Shown: piece after piece, positions 35,352 through 46,740 of the stretch
Position numbering within the stretch: the stretch's first letter is position 1
Layout: every line of letters starts with the position of its first letter
DNA from: Anaeramoeba ignava
Taxonomy: Eukaryota; Metamonada; Anaeramoebidae
Reading direction: 5' to 3'
Length of the DNA: 64,000 nucleotides
NCBI GenBank assembly: GCA_028826165.1
Contig: JAPDFW010000147.1
Span: 790,814-854,813 of the forward strand
Notes under the pieces: model-generated
The model's input: only the letters and a program-made list of their open reading frames with translations
What the model was told of the DNA's origin: nothing
The model's database searches: none
Translations under genes and position numbers: made by a program

Positions 35352-36542
35352 ATGGAAAATCAAATGCAAATGGATTATGATTATTTAGAAACAAATGAAA
35401 ACAAATCAGAAGAAAAAAATGCAAAAAACACAAAAAATCAAACAATCAAAAAGAAGAATAGAAATCAAAGAAGAAAAAAAAGAATTAAAACTGAAACTGA
35501 AAGTGAAACTGAATCTGAATCAGAAAATCAAAATCAAAATCAAAATCAAAATCAAAATCAAAATCAAAATCAAAATCAAAATCAAAATATTTTATCTTTT
35601 AAAAATATTCACAATCAAGATAAAAATGCAAAAAAAAAGAAAAGAAAAAAAATTATCAAAAAACTTAAACAAAATAAAAAATTAAAAACAAAACAAAAAG
35701 AGATTGATTTACAAAATCAAAAAGAAATTTTAAATTCAGCAAATGAAAAATTATCTTCAGAAATTGATAAATCTTTAAATGAAAACAAAGAATTACAAGT
35801 AAGTTTTTAAATTTAAATTAAAATTCATTTTAAAATTAAAATTAAAATTAAAATTCATTTTAAAAAAAAATAGGAAAGATTAAAAAAATTGGAAGAACAA
35901 ACTAAAAAATTTGAAAAACAAAAAGAAGAAAGACAAAAAATACAAAGACAAAAAATAATAGAAGCAAGACAACAACAACAACAAAGACAAGAAACAACAA
36001 TAATTTTACAAAAAATAAATAATACAAATTATCGCAAAAATCCATTTAGAATTTTTCGAAATATTTTTTCACTTCCAACAAATGAAAATTTAGAAAACAA
36101 ACAAAACAAAACAGAATCAACAACATTTAATACATTTAGTTTTTACAAAGGAATTAATTATGAAAGAAATTATTCATTCTTTATTTTTCTAATCATTTTA
36201 TTTTTCCTTTCGTTTATTTTTACAAAAAATTCAAATGAAAATCAACAATTTAATTCATTGACATCAAATCAAAATCAAAATCAAAATCAAAATCAAAATT
36301 CAAGATTTTATTCTCAATTGTATTTCTTAAGAAACTTATTATTTTCTCAAAATACAAGATTTCTTTCTTTGTTTGAAAATGTTTCTCCTAGTTTTCGATT
36401 AAATTCAAATCAAAATTCTTTTTCTTCTTTAAATCATCAAAATTTGGATCAAGAACAAAACAAAAATCAACAAAAAAATCAACAAAATGAAAATAATTTC
36501 CAAAATTCTCAAACAAATCAAAAAATGGATTCAAACAATTAG
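35352..36542 (+). CDS. Coiled-coil single-pass membrane protein, unknown function
   Basis: Exons 35352-35798 and 35874-36542, phase 0, 371 aa. Exon 1 encodes basic stretches (KKKNRNQRRKKRIK; AKKKKRKKIIKKLKQNKK), a Thr/Glu/Ser run, an NQ tract of eight CAAAAT repeats, then a coiled coil (QKEILNSANEKLSSEIDKSL). Exon 2 continues the coiled coil (ERLKKLEEQTKKFEKQKEER), then a Gln run, RIFRNIFSLPTN, and one hydrophobic segment (YSFFIFLIILFFLSFIF) near residue 275, followed by an Asn/Gln/Ser-rich tail with FYSQLYFLRNLLFSQN. No family recognised. The composition suggests a membrane-tethered helical protein. Confidence 0.7.
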
Positions 36543-36803
36543 GTTTTATTTTGATTATTTTTATTCTCCTTTTTCTTTTTTTTTTCTTTCCTGAAAAAAC
36601 AATTTTATTTTTCTTTTTATTTTTAATTTATCAAAAAAAAAAAATTTTTTTCAATTCATTTTCAGAAAAAAAAAATCAAATTTGTTGATTGTTTGTAATC
36701 AATAAAACAATTTCCAAAAAACAAAAACAAACAAAATATTTTTTTTTTAACGATTTTTTTTTTTCATTTTTTTTCATTTTTTTTCATTTTAAAAAAATAA
36801 ATA
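36543..36803. promoter_or_regulatory. Intergenic region ending in a CATTTTT tract
   Basis: 261 bp of A/T homopolymer-rich sequence. At about 36755-36792 TTTTTTTTCATTTTTTTT recurs three times before the Nse2 start codon. Inferred promoter/5'UTR element. Confidence 0.4.
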
Positions 36804-39112
36804 ATGACTCAAAATTTAATTAGATCATTTAGAGCAAGAAATAAAACTTTATCATCTTTAATTCAAAAAGGAATTACTTCAACTTCTCAAACAGCAGAAA
36901 TATTTAAAAATGAAAATAAAGATACAAATAGGGTTTATAATAATTTAACATTCAAAATTAAAATTCATTTACAAATTTAAAATTCATTTATAAATTAAAA
37001 TTCATTTATAAATTAAAATTCATTTATAAATTAAAATTAAATTAAATTAAAATTTAAATTAAAATCAAATTCATTTATAAATTAAATTCATTTATAAATC
37101 AAAATTATTCAAATTCATTTATAAATTCAAATTCATTTATAAAATTCAAATTCATTTATAAAATTAAAATTCAAATTAAAATTAAAATTAAAATTAAAAT
37201 TAAAATTATAATTAAAATTCAAATTTAAATTCATTTATAAAATTAAAATTCAAATTCAAATTAAAATTCAAATTAAAAATAAAATTAAAATTCATTTATA
37301 AATTAAAATTCATTTATAAATTAAAATTAAAATTATAATTAAAATTCAAATTTAAAATTAAAATTAAATTAAAAAAAAAAATTAAAATTAAAATTAAAAA
37401 TTAAAAATTCAAATTTCCAAATTCAAAATTTAAATTTAAAATTCAAATTCAAATTCAAATTCAAATAAAAATTAAAATTAAAATTAAAAATTAAAATTAA
37501 AATCAAAATTAAAATTAAAATTCAAATTCAAATTCATTTATAAATTAAAATTTAAATTCAAATTCAAATTCAAATTCATTTATAAATTATAATTCAAATT
37601 AAAATTATAATTAAAATTAAAATTAAAATTAAAATGAAAAAAAAGCTTGAAGAATCTTATAAAGGCTTATTACTTTTACAAAAAGATTTTGAATATCATC
37701 AAAATTTACTTTCTGAAATCACTGAATTATCACAAATACAAGATTTTAGTCATGAAAGTCTTCAAGGATATTTAGAAACAAGAAATTCAAGTCGAAATAA
37801 AAAAGATGAAATTTCCCAAATTTCACAACAATTAAATGAATTTAAAACTTCTTTAAGACCAAAATCAAAAAAGAATGATAAAAATATTAAAAATGATGAA
37901 ATTGAACAATCTCAAGCAATGCCTTTTTCTCAAATTGGTTCATATAATGGTTCTCAAATAAAAGACCCAATCATGAAGTATTTTCTTTTGCTTTTCAAAG
38001 ATTTTATTTTTAAAACTAATTCCAAAATTTTTTTCCTTTTCTTTTTTTTAGTTTGAATTGTGGTCATATATATTCTAAAAGAGATATATATCAATCTAAA
38101 AGAGATATTTATCAATGTAAAATAGATTTATAAAATAGATTTATAAAATAGATTTATAAAATAGATTTATAAAATAGATTTATAAAATAGATTTATAAAA
38201 TAAATTTAAAAATAGATTTAATAATATATTTATAAAATAGATTTATAAAATAGATTTATAAAATAATTTAAAAATAGATTTAAAAAATTTAATAATAAAA
38301 ATATTTTTATAAAATATAAATTTAATAATATATTTAAAAATATATTTATAAAATAGATTTATAAAATAGATTTTTATAAAATAGATTTATAAAATAGATT
38401 TATAAAAATATTTATAAAAAATAGATTTAGAAATATATTTATAAAATAGATTTATAAAAATAGATTTAATAATAGATTTATAAATAAATTTAAAAATAGA
38501 TTTTTAATAGATTTAAAAATATAGCTTATAAAATAGATTTATAAAATAAATTTATAAAATAGATTTATAAAATAGATTTATAAAAAAATTTATATAATAT
38601 ATTTAATAATAGATTTATAAAATAGATTTATAAAATAGATTTGGGGAGCTAAAATAGATTTTATAAAAATAATATTTATAAAATATATTTATAAAATATA
38701 TTTATAAAATAGATTTATAAAATAGATTTAATAATAGATTTATAAAATAGATTTAATAAAATAGATTTATAAAATAGATTTATAAAATAGATTTATAAAA
38801 ATAGATTTAATAATAGATTTAAAAATAAATTTATTTTAAAAAAATAAAAAAGATATTCAACACGGACAAAAGAAAAATAGAGAAATTAAATGCCCAATTA
38901 GAGGTTGTGAAAAGCCTTTATCGATAGAAAGCTTACAAGTTCCAATGGGAATTGAAAAAATTGAAACAACTCAAAATGAAAATCAAATGAACATTATTCA
39001 AAATGAAATCGATCCAATTAAATCTGAAAGTGAAAATGAAAGTGAAAGTGAACAATATGAAAGTCATTCTATTGAGCAAACTGATTCGATTGAAGATTCT
39101 TCTGATTATTAA
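36804..39112 (+). CDS. Nse2/Mms21-like SP-RING SUMO E3 ligase of the Smc5/6 complex
   Basis: Four exons: 36804-36932, 37646-37977, 38052-38116, 38853-39112; 261 aa. N-terminal helices (LEESYKGLLLLQKDFEYHQN, LLSEITELSQIQDF) fit the coiled region that docks on Smc5. The SP-RING is spread over exons 2-4: DPIMN/LNCGHIYSKRDIYQ, then YIQHGQKKNREIKCPIRGCE and KPLSIESLQVP. The Cys-Gly-His and the Cys-x4-Cys pair that bind the single zinc of SP-RING ligases are present. The C-terminus is an acidic Ser/Glu tail. Nse2 attaches SUMO to Smc5/6 and repair substrates in the nucleus. Introns 1 and 3 (713 and 736 nt) are repeat-filled; intron 3 cuts through the SP-RING, so splicing is required for a working domain. 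Confidence 0.87.
36933..37645 (+). repeat. Repeat intron 1 of the Nse2-like gene
   Basis: 713 nt, donor GTTTAT, acceptor AAAAAAG. Units ATTCATTTATAAATTAAA and AAATTAAAATTC alternate irregularly. Confidence 0.75.
38117..38852 (+). repeat. Repeat intron 3 of the Nse2-like gene (ATAGATTTATAAA unit)
   Basis: 736 nt of a 13-nt unit ATAGATTTATAAA with variants. Its first copies grade from the end of exon 3, where AAAAGAGATATATATCAATCT is itself duplicated in the coding sequence (SKRDIYQSKRDIYQ). Confidence 0.8.
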
Positions 39113-39233
39113 TTATTTTTTTTTATTGAAATAATAATTTGTTTACTTTTCTTTTCATAAATAAAAAAATTCAAAAATTATTTTTTCATTTTTTCATTTT
39201 TTCATTTTTTCATTTTTTCATTTTTCTAAAAAT

Positions 39234-40961
39234 ATGCAAAGAAGAAAATCCAATAAAAAATCAAATAAAAAATCAAACAAAAAACCAAACAGAAAATCAA
39301 ACAGAAAATCAAACAATTCAAACAAAAAACCAAACAGAAAATCAAATAAAAATATTCAACGCAATTTAAATAAAATTTTTAATGAAAATATAAATCAAAA
39401 TCAAAATCAAAATCAAAATCAAAATGAAAATGAAAATGAAAATATAAATCAAAATATAAATCAAAATATAAATCAAAATATAAATCAAAATATAAATCAA
39501 AATCAAAATCAAAATCAAAATCAAAATCAAAATCAAAATAAAAATCAAAATCAAAATCAAAATCATAAATCAAAAATATAAATCAAAAATCAAAATCAAA
39601 ATCAAAATCAAAAGAAATGAAAATCAAAATCAAAATCAAAATCAAAATCAAAAAATCAAAATCAAAATCAAAATCAAAATCAAAATCAAAATCAAAATCA
39701 AAATCAAAATGAAAATGAAAATAAAAATCAAAATATAAATCAAAATCAAAATCAAAATATAAATCAAAATATAAATCAAAATGAAAATGAAAATAAAAAT
39801 CAAAATGAAAATGAAAATAAAAATCAAAATCAAAATCAAAATCAAAATCAAAATGAAAATGAAAATATAAATCAATTTAAAAATGAAAATCAAAATATAA
39901 ATCAAAATATAAATCAAAATGAAAATCAAAATATAAATCAAAATCAAAATGAAAATATAAATCAAAATATAAATCAAAATCAAAATCAAAATATAAATCA
40001 AAATCAAAATATAAATCAAAATATAAATATAAATCAAAATATAAATCAAAATATAAATCAAAATGAAAATCAAAATCAAAACGAAAATCAAAATATAAAT
40101 CAAAATCAAAATAAAAATGAAAATCAAAATGAAAATATAAATCAAAATATAAATCAAAATAAAAATATAAATCAAAATCAAAATCAAAATAAAAATATAA
40201 ATCAATTTAAAAATGAAAATCAAAATGAAAATCAAAATATAAATCAAAATCAAAATAAAAATATAAATCAATTTAAAAATGAAAATCAAAATATAAATCA
40301 AAATGAAAATCAAAATCAAAATGAAAATAAAAATAATTCTTTTGTTGACAAAATTAAAGAACAATTACAAAATCTCTTACAATTAATTTTGGAAGCTTAC
40401 CAAGAATGGGAAATGGTAAACAAAGAAGGAAAAGTGATTGGAAATATTATTGTGAATCAAATGTTAACACAAACATTTTTTCTTGAAGAAACACAAACAA
40501 AAGAAACAATTGAATTCTTTAAAGGATTTCCTGAATTAATAACTTCAACAGAAACAAAAATTTATTTACAAACACAAAAAGAAATCAAGAACTTGAAAAA
40601 TTTAGTTGAAAAATTAGAATCAAAATACAAATTAATAACAGATTCAAAAGAAAAGCTTTTGGAATTTGTTTTAGAATTAGAATATCAAGATATTTTTATT
40701 GATGATAAAAATCAAATGGATAATTTAATTATTGGAAATTTTTCTTTTAAAATGAATGATTTTTTTAATCAAATTGAAGAAATTTGTTCAATTTTACAAA
40801 AAGATATATTGTTTAAAACGATAATTATTTATGAATTAACAAATAGTTTTGAAAGAGATGATCTTATTTTAAAATTATCTTGTTGGATTCAAAACCCTTT
40901 TTTTGATCAAGAGAAATTAAAAGATAAAATTTCTGTTTTAGATTTAGAAATTAAAATATAA
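39234..40961 (+). CDS. Asn/Gln-rich protein with unrecognised helical C-terminal domain
   Basis: ATG at 39234 follows five copies of CATTTTTT. The N-terminus is basic (RRKSNKKSNKKSNKKPNRKS). A tract of about 970 bp encodes Asn-Gln, Asn-Glu and Asn-Ile pairs. From about 40325 a complex region begins (NSFVDKIKEQLQNLLQLILE, then EAYQEWEMVNKEGKVIGN), runs about 205 residues and is mostly helical (IKNLKNLVEKLESKYKLI, LKLSCWIQNPFF). First and last parts are in the same frame, but between about 39575 and 39620 two in-frame stops (39579-39581, 39618-39620) fall inside the repeat, where A-run lengths vary. No GT donor exists there, so a paired indel in the repeat, real or from sequencing, is the simplest reading. 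Function unknown. Confidence 0.55.
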
Positions 40962-41616
40962 ATAATTAAAATTAAATCAAAAATTAAAATTAAAATTAAA
41001 ATTAAAATTAAAATTAAAACTAAAATTAAAATTAAAATTAAAATTAAAATTAAAATTAAAATTAAAATTAAAATTAAAAATCAAAAATTAAAATTAAAAT
41101 TAAAATTAAAATTAAAATTAAAAACAAGTGGAAAATGATCTTGAAAAAATTTTTCTTTCAAAATTATTTTTTTTTTGTTGTTGTTGATCAATTAATTCTC
41201 TTTTCTTTTAGATAACATATAAATAAAATAAATAGTAAAAAAAAAAATAAAGAAAAGTTAAGAAAAGTGGTTAAAAAATTAATTTGAGAAAGATTTTAAA
41301 GTTATTTTATAATTAAATTTTAAATTAAAATGATGCCGGCAGATTAAGAAAAAGTTAATTTAATTTTAATTTAAAGTTTATTTATTTTATTTTTTTTATT
41401 TTTAGATCAATTAACCATTTTTTTTAATTAAAAAAAATAAAAAAAATAAAATTAAATTTTGAAATAAATTGTTTTCATTTTTTTTCTTTTCTTTTTATTT
41501 TATTTTATTTTTTTTTTTTAAAAGCTTTAAAAACATTTAAATTAAAATTTTTAAAAAAACAAAAACATTTACATTAAAATTTAAAAACAAAAACAAAAAC
41601 AAAAACAAAAACAAAA
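40962..41616. other. Intergenic region with (AAAATT)n and promoter-like tract
   Basis: 40965-41125 is an AAAATT hexamer tract. Unique AT-rich sequence follows, including ATGATGCCGGCAGATTAAG at about 41330, a rare GC-containing spot. CATTTTTTTTCTTTTC at 41475-41495 and five AAAAAC repeats lead into the rhomboid start. Confidence 0.45.
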
Positions 41617-44116
41617 ATGAGTGAATCTTCAGAAATTGAATTATCAGAAAAAAAAGAAATCAAAGAAGAAGATAAAAGTGAAGATAAAAGCGAAGACAAA
41701 AAACAAGAACACAAACACAAATACAAACATAAACATAAACATAAACATAAAAAAGACAAAAAAGAAAAACAAGACAAACAAGACATTGAAATGGGGTCAG
41801 ATTCCGAAAACAAAAACACGGGACAAATGACACGAAAAAGAAGCGGATTTGGAACATGGAAACAAACATTTCGAGGGACATTAGGATTTTTACCAAAAGA
41901 GGAGCAAAAAGAGCATGACAAACAATGGCAAAACTTTTCTACATTTCGAAGAAAAGCGCGACCGTTATTAGAACATCAAGAAACGTTACAATTACATTTT
42001 GACCCAAATCAAACGGGTCCAGAAAATGCCCAAAATATTGATGGCGAATGGCAACCCACGTTTGTTTCTTCAGATGATGAGCCTGTTGATGGTGGAACTA
42101 AAACAAATCCTGATGACCCTAATAAATTTACCCCCAAAGAAAAAGCAAAAGCGAGAGCTAAAGCTCAGGCTCAGGCTAAATTGTATGAAGAACCTCAAAA
42201 AGAACATAAGCCGTATTTTATTTGGATCGTTTCTTTGGTTGATGTTGTTATGATGATCGTAGCTTTGGTTAAAAATCATGGTTTTGAATCTTTTCAATTA
42301 AATCCTTGGGGTGGTCCTTCTCAACAAACTTTGGTTGATTTGGGTGCAAAAGGTAATTTTTAAATAATAATTTTAATAATAATTTTATAAATAATTTTAA
42401 TAATAAATTTAATAATAATTTTAATAATAATTTAATAATAATTTAAATAATAATTTTAATAATAATTTAATAATAATTTAAATAATAATTTTAATAATAA
42501 TTTTAATAATAAATTTAATAATAATTTTAATAATAATTTTAATAATAATAAAATGAATAGATGGACCAAAAATTAAAGATGGTCAATGGTGGAGATTTAT
42601 AACACCAATTTTTCTTCATGTTGGAATTATTCATTTATTACTAAATCTTTCATTTCAATGGAGAGGAGGAAAACAAATTGAACAATCAGTTGGAACAATT
42701 CGAGTTGCAATAATTTACATGCTAGCAGGAATTGGTGGAAATTTATTGAGTGTTGTTTTTCTTCCAAATTTAGTTCAAGTTGGTGCTTCTGGTGCTTTAT
42801 TTGGTCTTTTAGCTGTTTTATTATGTGATTTGTTACAAAATTGGAAGCAAATTTATGAACCAAAATCTTCTTTGATTAAAATGATTGTAGTAATTATTTT
42901 ATCTTTTGGTTTAGGTCTTCTTCCTGCAGTTGATAATTTTGCTCATATTGGTAAAAATTAAAATTAAAAATTTAAATCAAAATTTAAATCAAAATTAAAA
43001 TTAAAATTAAAATTAAAATTAAAATTAAAATTAAAATTAATATTAAAATTAATATTAAAATTAAATTAAAATCAAAAATTAAAATTAAAATTAAAATTAA
43101 AATTAAAATTAAAATTAAAATTAAAATTAAAATTAAAATTAAAATTAAAATTAAAATTAAAATTAAAATTAAAATTTAAATTAAAATTAAAATTAAAATT
43201 AAAATTAATATTAAAAATTAAAATTAAATTTAAAATTAAAATTAAAATTAAAATTAAAATTAAAAATTAAAATTAAAAATTAAAATTAAAATTAAAATTA
43301 AAATTAAAATTAAAATTAAAATTAAAATTAAAATTAAAATTAAAATTAAAATTAAAAATTAAAAATTAAAATTAATATTTATTAAAATTAAAATTAAAAA
43401 TTATTAAAATTAAAAATTAAAATTAAAATTAAAATTAAAATTAAAATTAAAATTAAAATTAAAATTAAAATTAAAATTAAAAATTAAAAATTAAAATTAA
43501 AATTAAATTTAAAATTAAAAATTAAAATTAAAATTAAAATTAAAATTAAAATTAAAATTAAAAATTAAAATTAAAATTAAAATTAAAATTAAAATTAAAA
43601 TTTAAATTTAAAATTAAAATTAAAATTAAAATTAAAATTAAAATTAAAATTAAAATCAAATTAAAATTAAAATTAAAATTAAAATTAAAATTAAAATTAA
43701 AATTAAAATTAAAATTAAAATTAAAATTAATATTAAAATTAAAATTAAAATTAAAATTAAAATTAAAATTAAAATTAAAATTAAAATTAAAATTAAAATT
43801 AAAATTAAAATTCAAAATTAAAATTAAAATTAAAATTAAAATTAATTTCAATAAAATAGGTGGATTTGTTGTGGGATTATTATCAGGAATCATTTTAATG
43901 CCATATATTAATTTTGGAAAAACAAGAAAAATATTAGTATTAATTGCAATACCATTATTAATAGCATATTATGTGATTCTTTTTGCAGTATTTTACAGAG
44001 ATATTGAAGGAGATGCATGGTGTTCTTTCTGTAAATATGCAAATTGCATTCCAGTGAAAGGATGGTGTGATAATTTAGATGGAACAGAAGTAAAAAAAAC
44101 TGATATTCAAAGTTAA
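41617..44116 (+). CDS. Rhomboid-family intramembrane serine protease
   Basis: Exons 41617-42352, 42561-42950, 43860-44116; 460 aa. A long cytosolic N-terminus has an acidic start, a His-Lys alternation (HKHKYKHKHKHKHKK), WKQTFRGTLGFLPKEE and an Ala/Lys helix. Seven hydrophobic segments follow from about residue 207 (YFIWIVSLVDVVMMIVALV first). Rhomboid signatures are WWRFITPIFLHVGIIHLLLN, GASGALFGLLA with the nucleophile Ser near 322, and DNFAHIGGFVVGLLSG with the His partner near 374, so the dyad is intact. The 1+6 segment layout fits eukaryotic secretory-pathway rhomboids, which cleave membrane proteins within the bilayer. The C-terminal tail is Cys-rich (WCSFCKYANCIPVKGWC). The intron between exons 2 and 3 splits the HIGG motif. 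Confidence 0.92.
42951..43859 (+). repeat. (TTAAAA)n-filled intron 2 of the rhomboid gene
   Basis: 909-nt intron almost wholly of AAAATT hexamers (well over 100 copies), broken by occasional AATATT, AAATTT or single A insertions. Unspliced readings give meaningless FNFNF or LILIL peptides. Confidence 0.87.
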
Positions 44117-44465
44117 ATTCCAAAAATTCAAAAATTGAAGAAGAAAAACTTCAGAATTTATTCTTTTTTTTACAAACAAACAAAAAAAAAATTAATTAAT
44201 AATGAATAATTAATGTAGATTCCAAAAGAAAGGTTTGCAAAGTTTTTCTTTGTTTGTTTTCCAAACTTCTCATTCAAATTTATTTTTTTTTTTTGATACT
44301 TTCTTTAATGGAATTTTCTTTTTCTTTTTCTTTTTCTCAATTTTTTTTTTTCCGATTTTGAATTTGAAATAAAAAAAACAAAAACAAAAACAAAAACAAT
44401 TTTAATTTTAAATTTAAATAAAAATTAAAAATTTAAAAATAAAAAAATTTAATAAAAATTTAAAT
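44117..44465. other. Intergenic region upstream of the tRNA
   Basis: No gene seen. Contains a TTTTTCTTTTTCTTTTTC run near 44320-44337, (AAAAAC)n at about 44377-44398 and AT-rich filler. Confidence 0.4.
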
Positions 44466-44537
44466 GGTTTCGGCGAGGATCGAACTCGCGACCTTCAGGT
44501 TATGAATCTGACATTCTCCCGACTGAACTACGAAACC
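44466..44537 (-). tRNA. tRNA-Met (CAT), elongator type, no intron
   Basis: On the minus strand a 72-nt cloverleaf can be drawn. Acceptor GGTTTCG pairs with CGAAACC, there is a D-arm region, the anticodon loop TTCATAA contains CAT, and the T arm is GCGAG-TTCGATC-CTCGC. The anticodon stem TCAGA/CCTGA has an A.C mismatch at the loop-closing pair, the position where elongator tRNA-Met of other eukaryotes also has a weak pair. The G1-C72 start and the lack of initiator features argue for the elongator. It is the only clearly GC-balanced stretch in an AT-rich gap. Confidence 0.93.
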
Positions 44538-44731
44538 AAATTTTAAATTTTAATTTAATTTTAATTTGAAATTGAATTAAATTATTTTCAATTTCTTATT
44601 TTTTAAATTCTAAAAATTTATTTATTTATATTTAAAATTTTTTTTTTTTTTTTTTTTAAATTAAAAAAAATATAAAAAAAATAAAAATTTTTTTTCCCTT
44701 TTTCTTTTTTCATTTTTTTTAAGTTAGAATT

Positions 44732-46740
44732 ATGTCTAAAAAAGAAGAAACTAATCAAGAAACAAATGAAGATGCAGAATTAATTAAGAAAGTTGAAAGT
44801 TTATCAATTCAAGATGAAACTAAAACTGATGAAAAAGAAACTAAAATTGAAGAAAAAGAAACTAAAACTGAAGAAAAAGAAACAGAAAAAGAAACAAAAA
44901 AAGAAGAACCAAGTCTTGCAGGTGGTTTAACTTCTCTTACTCTAGAAGGTTTATGTGAAGGAATTAAGAATAATAATTTTAAAAAAATTGTTATTATGGT
45001 TGGTGCTGGTGCTTCAGGTATTTTACCATTAAAATTAAAAATTCCAAATTTAATCAAAACTAAATCAATTTTAAATCAATTTTATATCAAATTTAAATCA
45101 AAATTAAATCAAAATTAAATCAAATTTAAATCAAAATTAAATCAAAACTAAATCAAAATTAAATCAAAATTAAATCAAAATTAAATTAAATTTAAATCAA
45201 ATTTAAATCAAAATTAAATCAAAATCAAATCAAATTTAAATCAAAATTAAATCAATTTTAAATCAAATTTAAATCAAAATTAAATCAAAATTAAATTAAA
45301 ATTAAATCAAAATTAAATCAAAATTAAATCAAATTTAAATCAAATTTAAATCAAATTTATATCAAAATTAAATCAAAATTAAATCAAAATTAAATCAAAT
45401 TTAAATCAAAATTAAATCAAAATTAAATCAATATTAAATCAAAATTAAATCAAATTTAAATCAAATTTAAATCAAAATTAAATCAAAATTTAATCAAAAT
45501 TAAATCAAAATTAAATCAAAATTAAATCAAATTTAAATCAAAACTAAATTAAAATTAAATCAAAATTAAATCAAAATTAAATTAAAATTAAATCAAATTT
45601 AAATCAAAATTAAATCAAATTTAAATCAAAATTAAATCAAAATTAAATCAAAATTAAATCAAAATTAAATCAAAATTAAATCAAATTTAAATCAAATTTA
45701 AATCAAAATTAAATCAAAATTAAATCAAAATTAAATCAAAATTAAATCAAAATTAAATCAAAATTAAATCAAATTTAAATCAAAACTAAATTAAAATTAA
45801 ATCAAATTTAAATCAAAATTAAATCAAAATTAAATCAATATTAAATCAAATTTAAATCAAAATTAAATCAAAATTTAAATCAAAATTAAAATCAAAATTT
45901 AAAATGAAAATAGTTTCAGCAGGAATTCCAGATTTCCGATCACCCAAAACAGGATTATATCACAATTTAGATCGATTCAACCTTCCATATCCTGAAGCAG
46001 TATTTGACATATCATATTTCAAAGAAAATCCAAAACCATTTTTTGAACTAGCAAAAGAATTATATCCAGGAAATTTTTCACCAACACCAACACATTATTT
46101 CTTCAAACTTTTAGACAACAAGGGATTACTCCACCGAGTATACACACAAAACATCGACACCCTTGAGAGATTAGCAGGACTTTCCGCAGATAAAATAGTG
46201 GAAGCACATGGATCGTTTGCGGAATCAACATGTCTAAAATGCGGAGCAAAATACGAATCTGAAAGTTTAAAAGAAAGAATCATGCATTCTGTGTTGCCCA
46301 AATGCAGCAAGTGCGGCGGGCTTGTGAAGCCTGACATTGTGTTCTTTGGCGAAAGCTTACCCAAGAGATTTTGGGAACTTTCCAGTCCGGATTTTAAAGA
46401 GGCTGATTTATTACTTGTTATTGGAACCTCTTTACAAGTTCAACCGTTTGCTGGTTTAATTAGTGCAGTTAAAAAAACTATTCCAAGAGTTCTCATTAAT
46501 AATAAATTGGTCGGAACCTCTAAAGAGGTCGATATCTTTAGTTTACTTATGGGTCAAAATACTTCTTCTGGTTTTCTTTTCCATAAAAAAGAAAATATTA
46601 GAGATATTCCTATTATTGGTGATTGTGATGAAAGAATTAAAGAAATTGTTCAAGTTCTTGGTTGGAAAGATGAATTTGATTTACTTGTTGAAAATGGCAA
46701 AAAGAAATTTGGGAAAAAAGATGAGGAAAAGAAAGATTAA
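44732..46740 (+). CDS. SIRT2-like NAD-dependent protein deacylase (class I sirtuin)
   Basis: Exons 44732-45017 and 45914-46740; 370 aa. After a Lys/Glu/Thr-rich N-terminus the Rossmann motif GAGAS/VSAGIPDFRS is completed by splicing. It is followed by GLYHNLDRFNLPYPEAVFD, PFFELAKELYPGNF, GLLHRVYTQNIDTLERLAGL, the catalytic His in IVEAHGSF, two zinc Cys pairs (CLKC, CSKC), LVKPDIVFFGESLP, VIGTSLQVQPFAGLI and RVLINN. Order and wording are those of SIRT2/Sir2 class I enzymes, which remove acyl groups from lysines (tubulin and histones in other organisms) in the cytosol or nucleus. The 896-nt intron falls exactly in the NAD-binding loop, so the unspliced transcript cannot make an active enzyme. 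Exon 2 is richer in GC than its surroundings. Confidence 0.95.
45018..45913 (+). repeat. Repeat intron of the sirtuin gene (AAATTAAATCAA unit)
   Basis: 896 nt of about 70 copies of a 12-nt unit AAATTAAATCAA alternating with AAATTTAAATCAA. Larger blocks of five or six units recur, suggesting higher-order duplication. Confidence 0.82.

Noticed and set aside
39648-40364. Minus-strand Ile/Leu-rich multi-pass membrane protein
   Set aside because: Antisense of an Asn-Gln coding hexamer; stop-free only because of the repeat.
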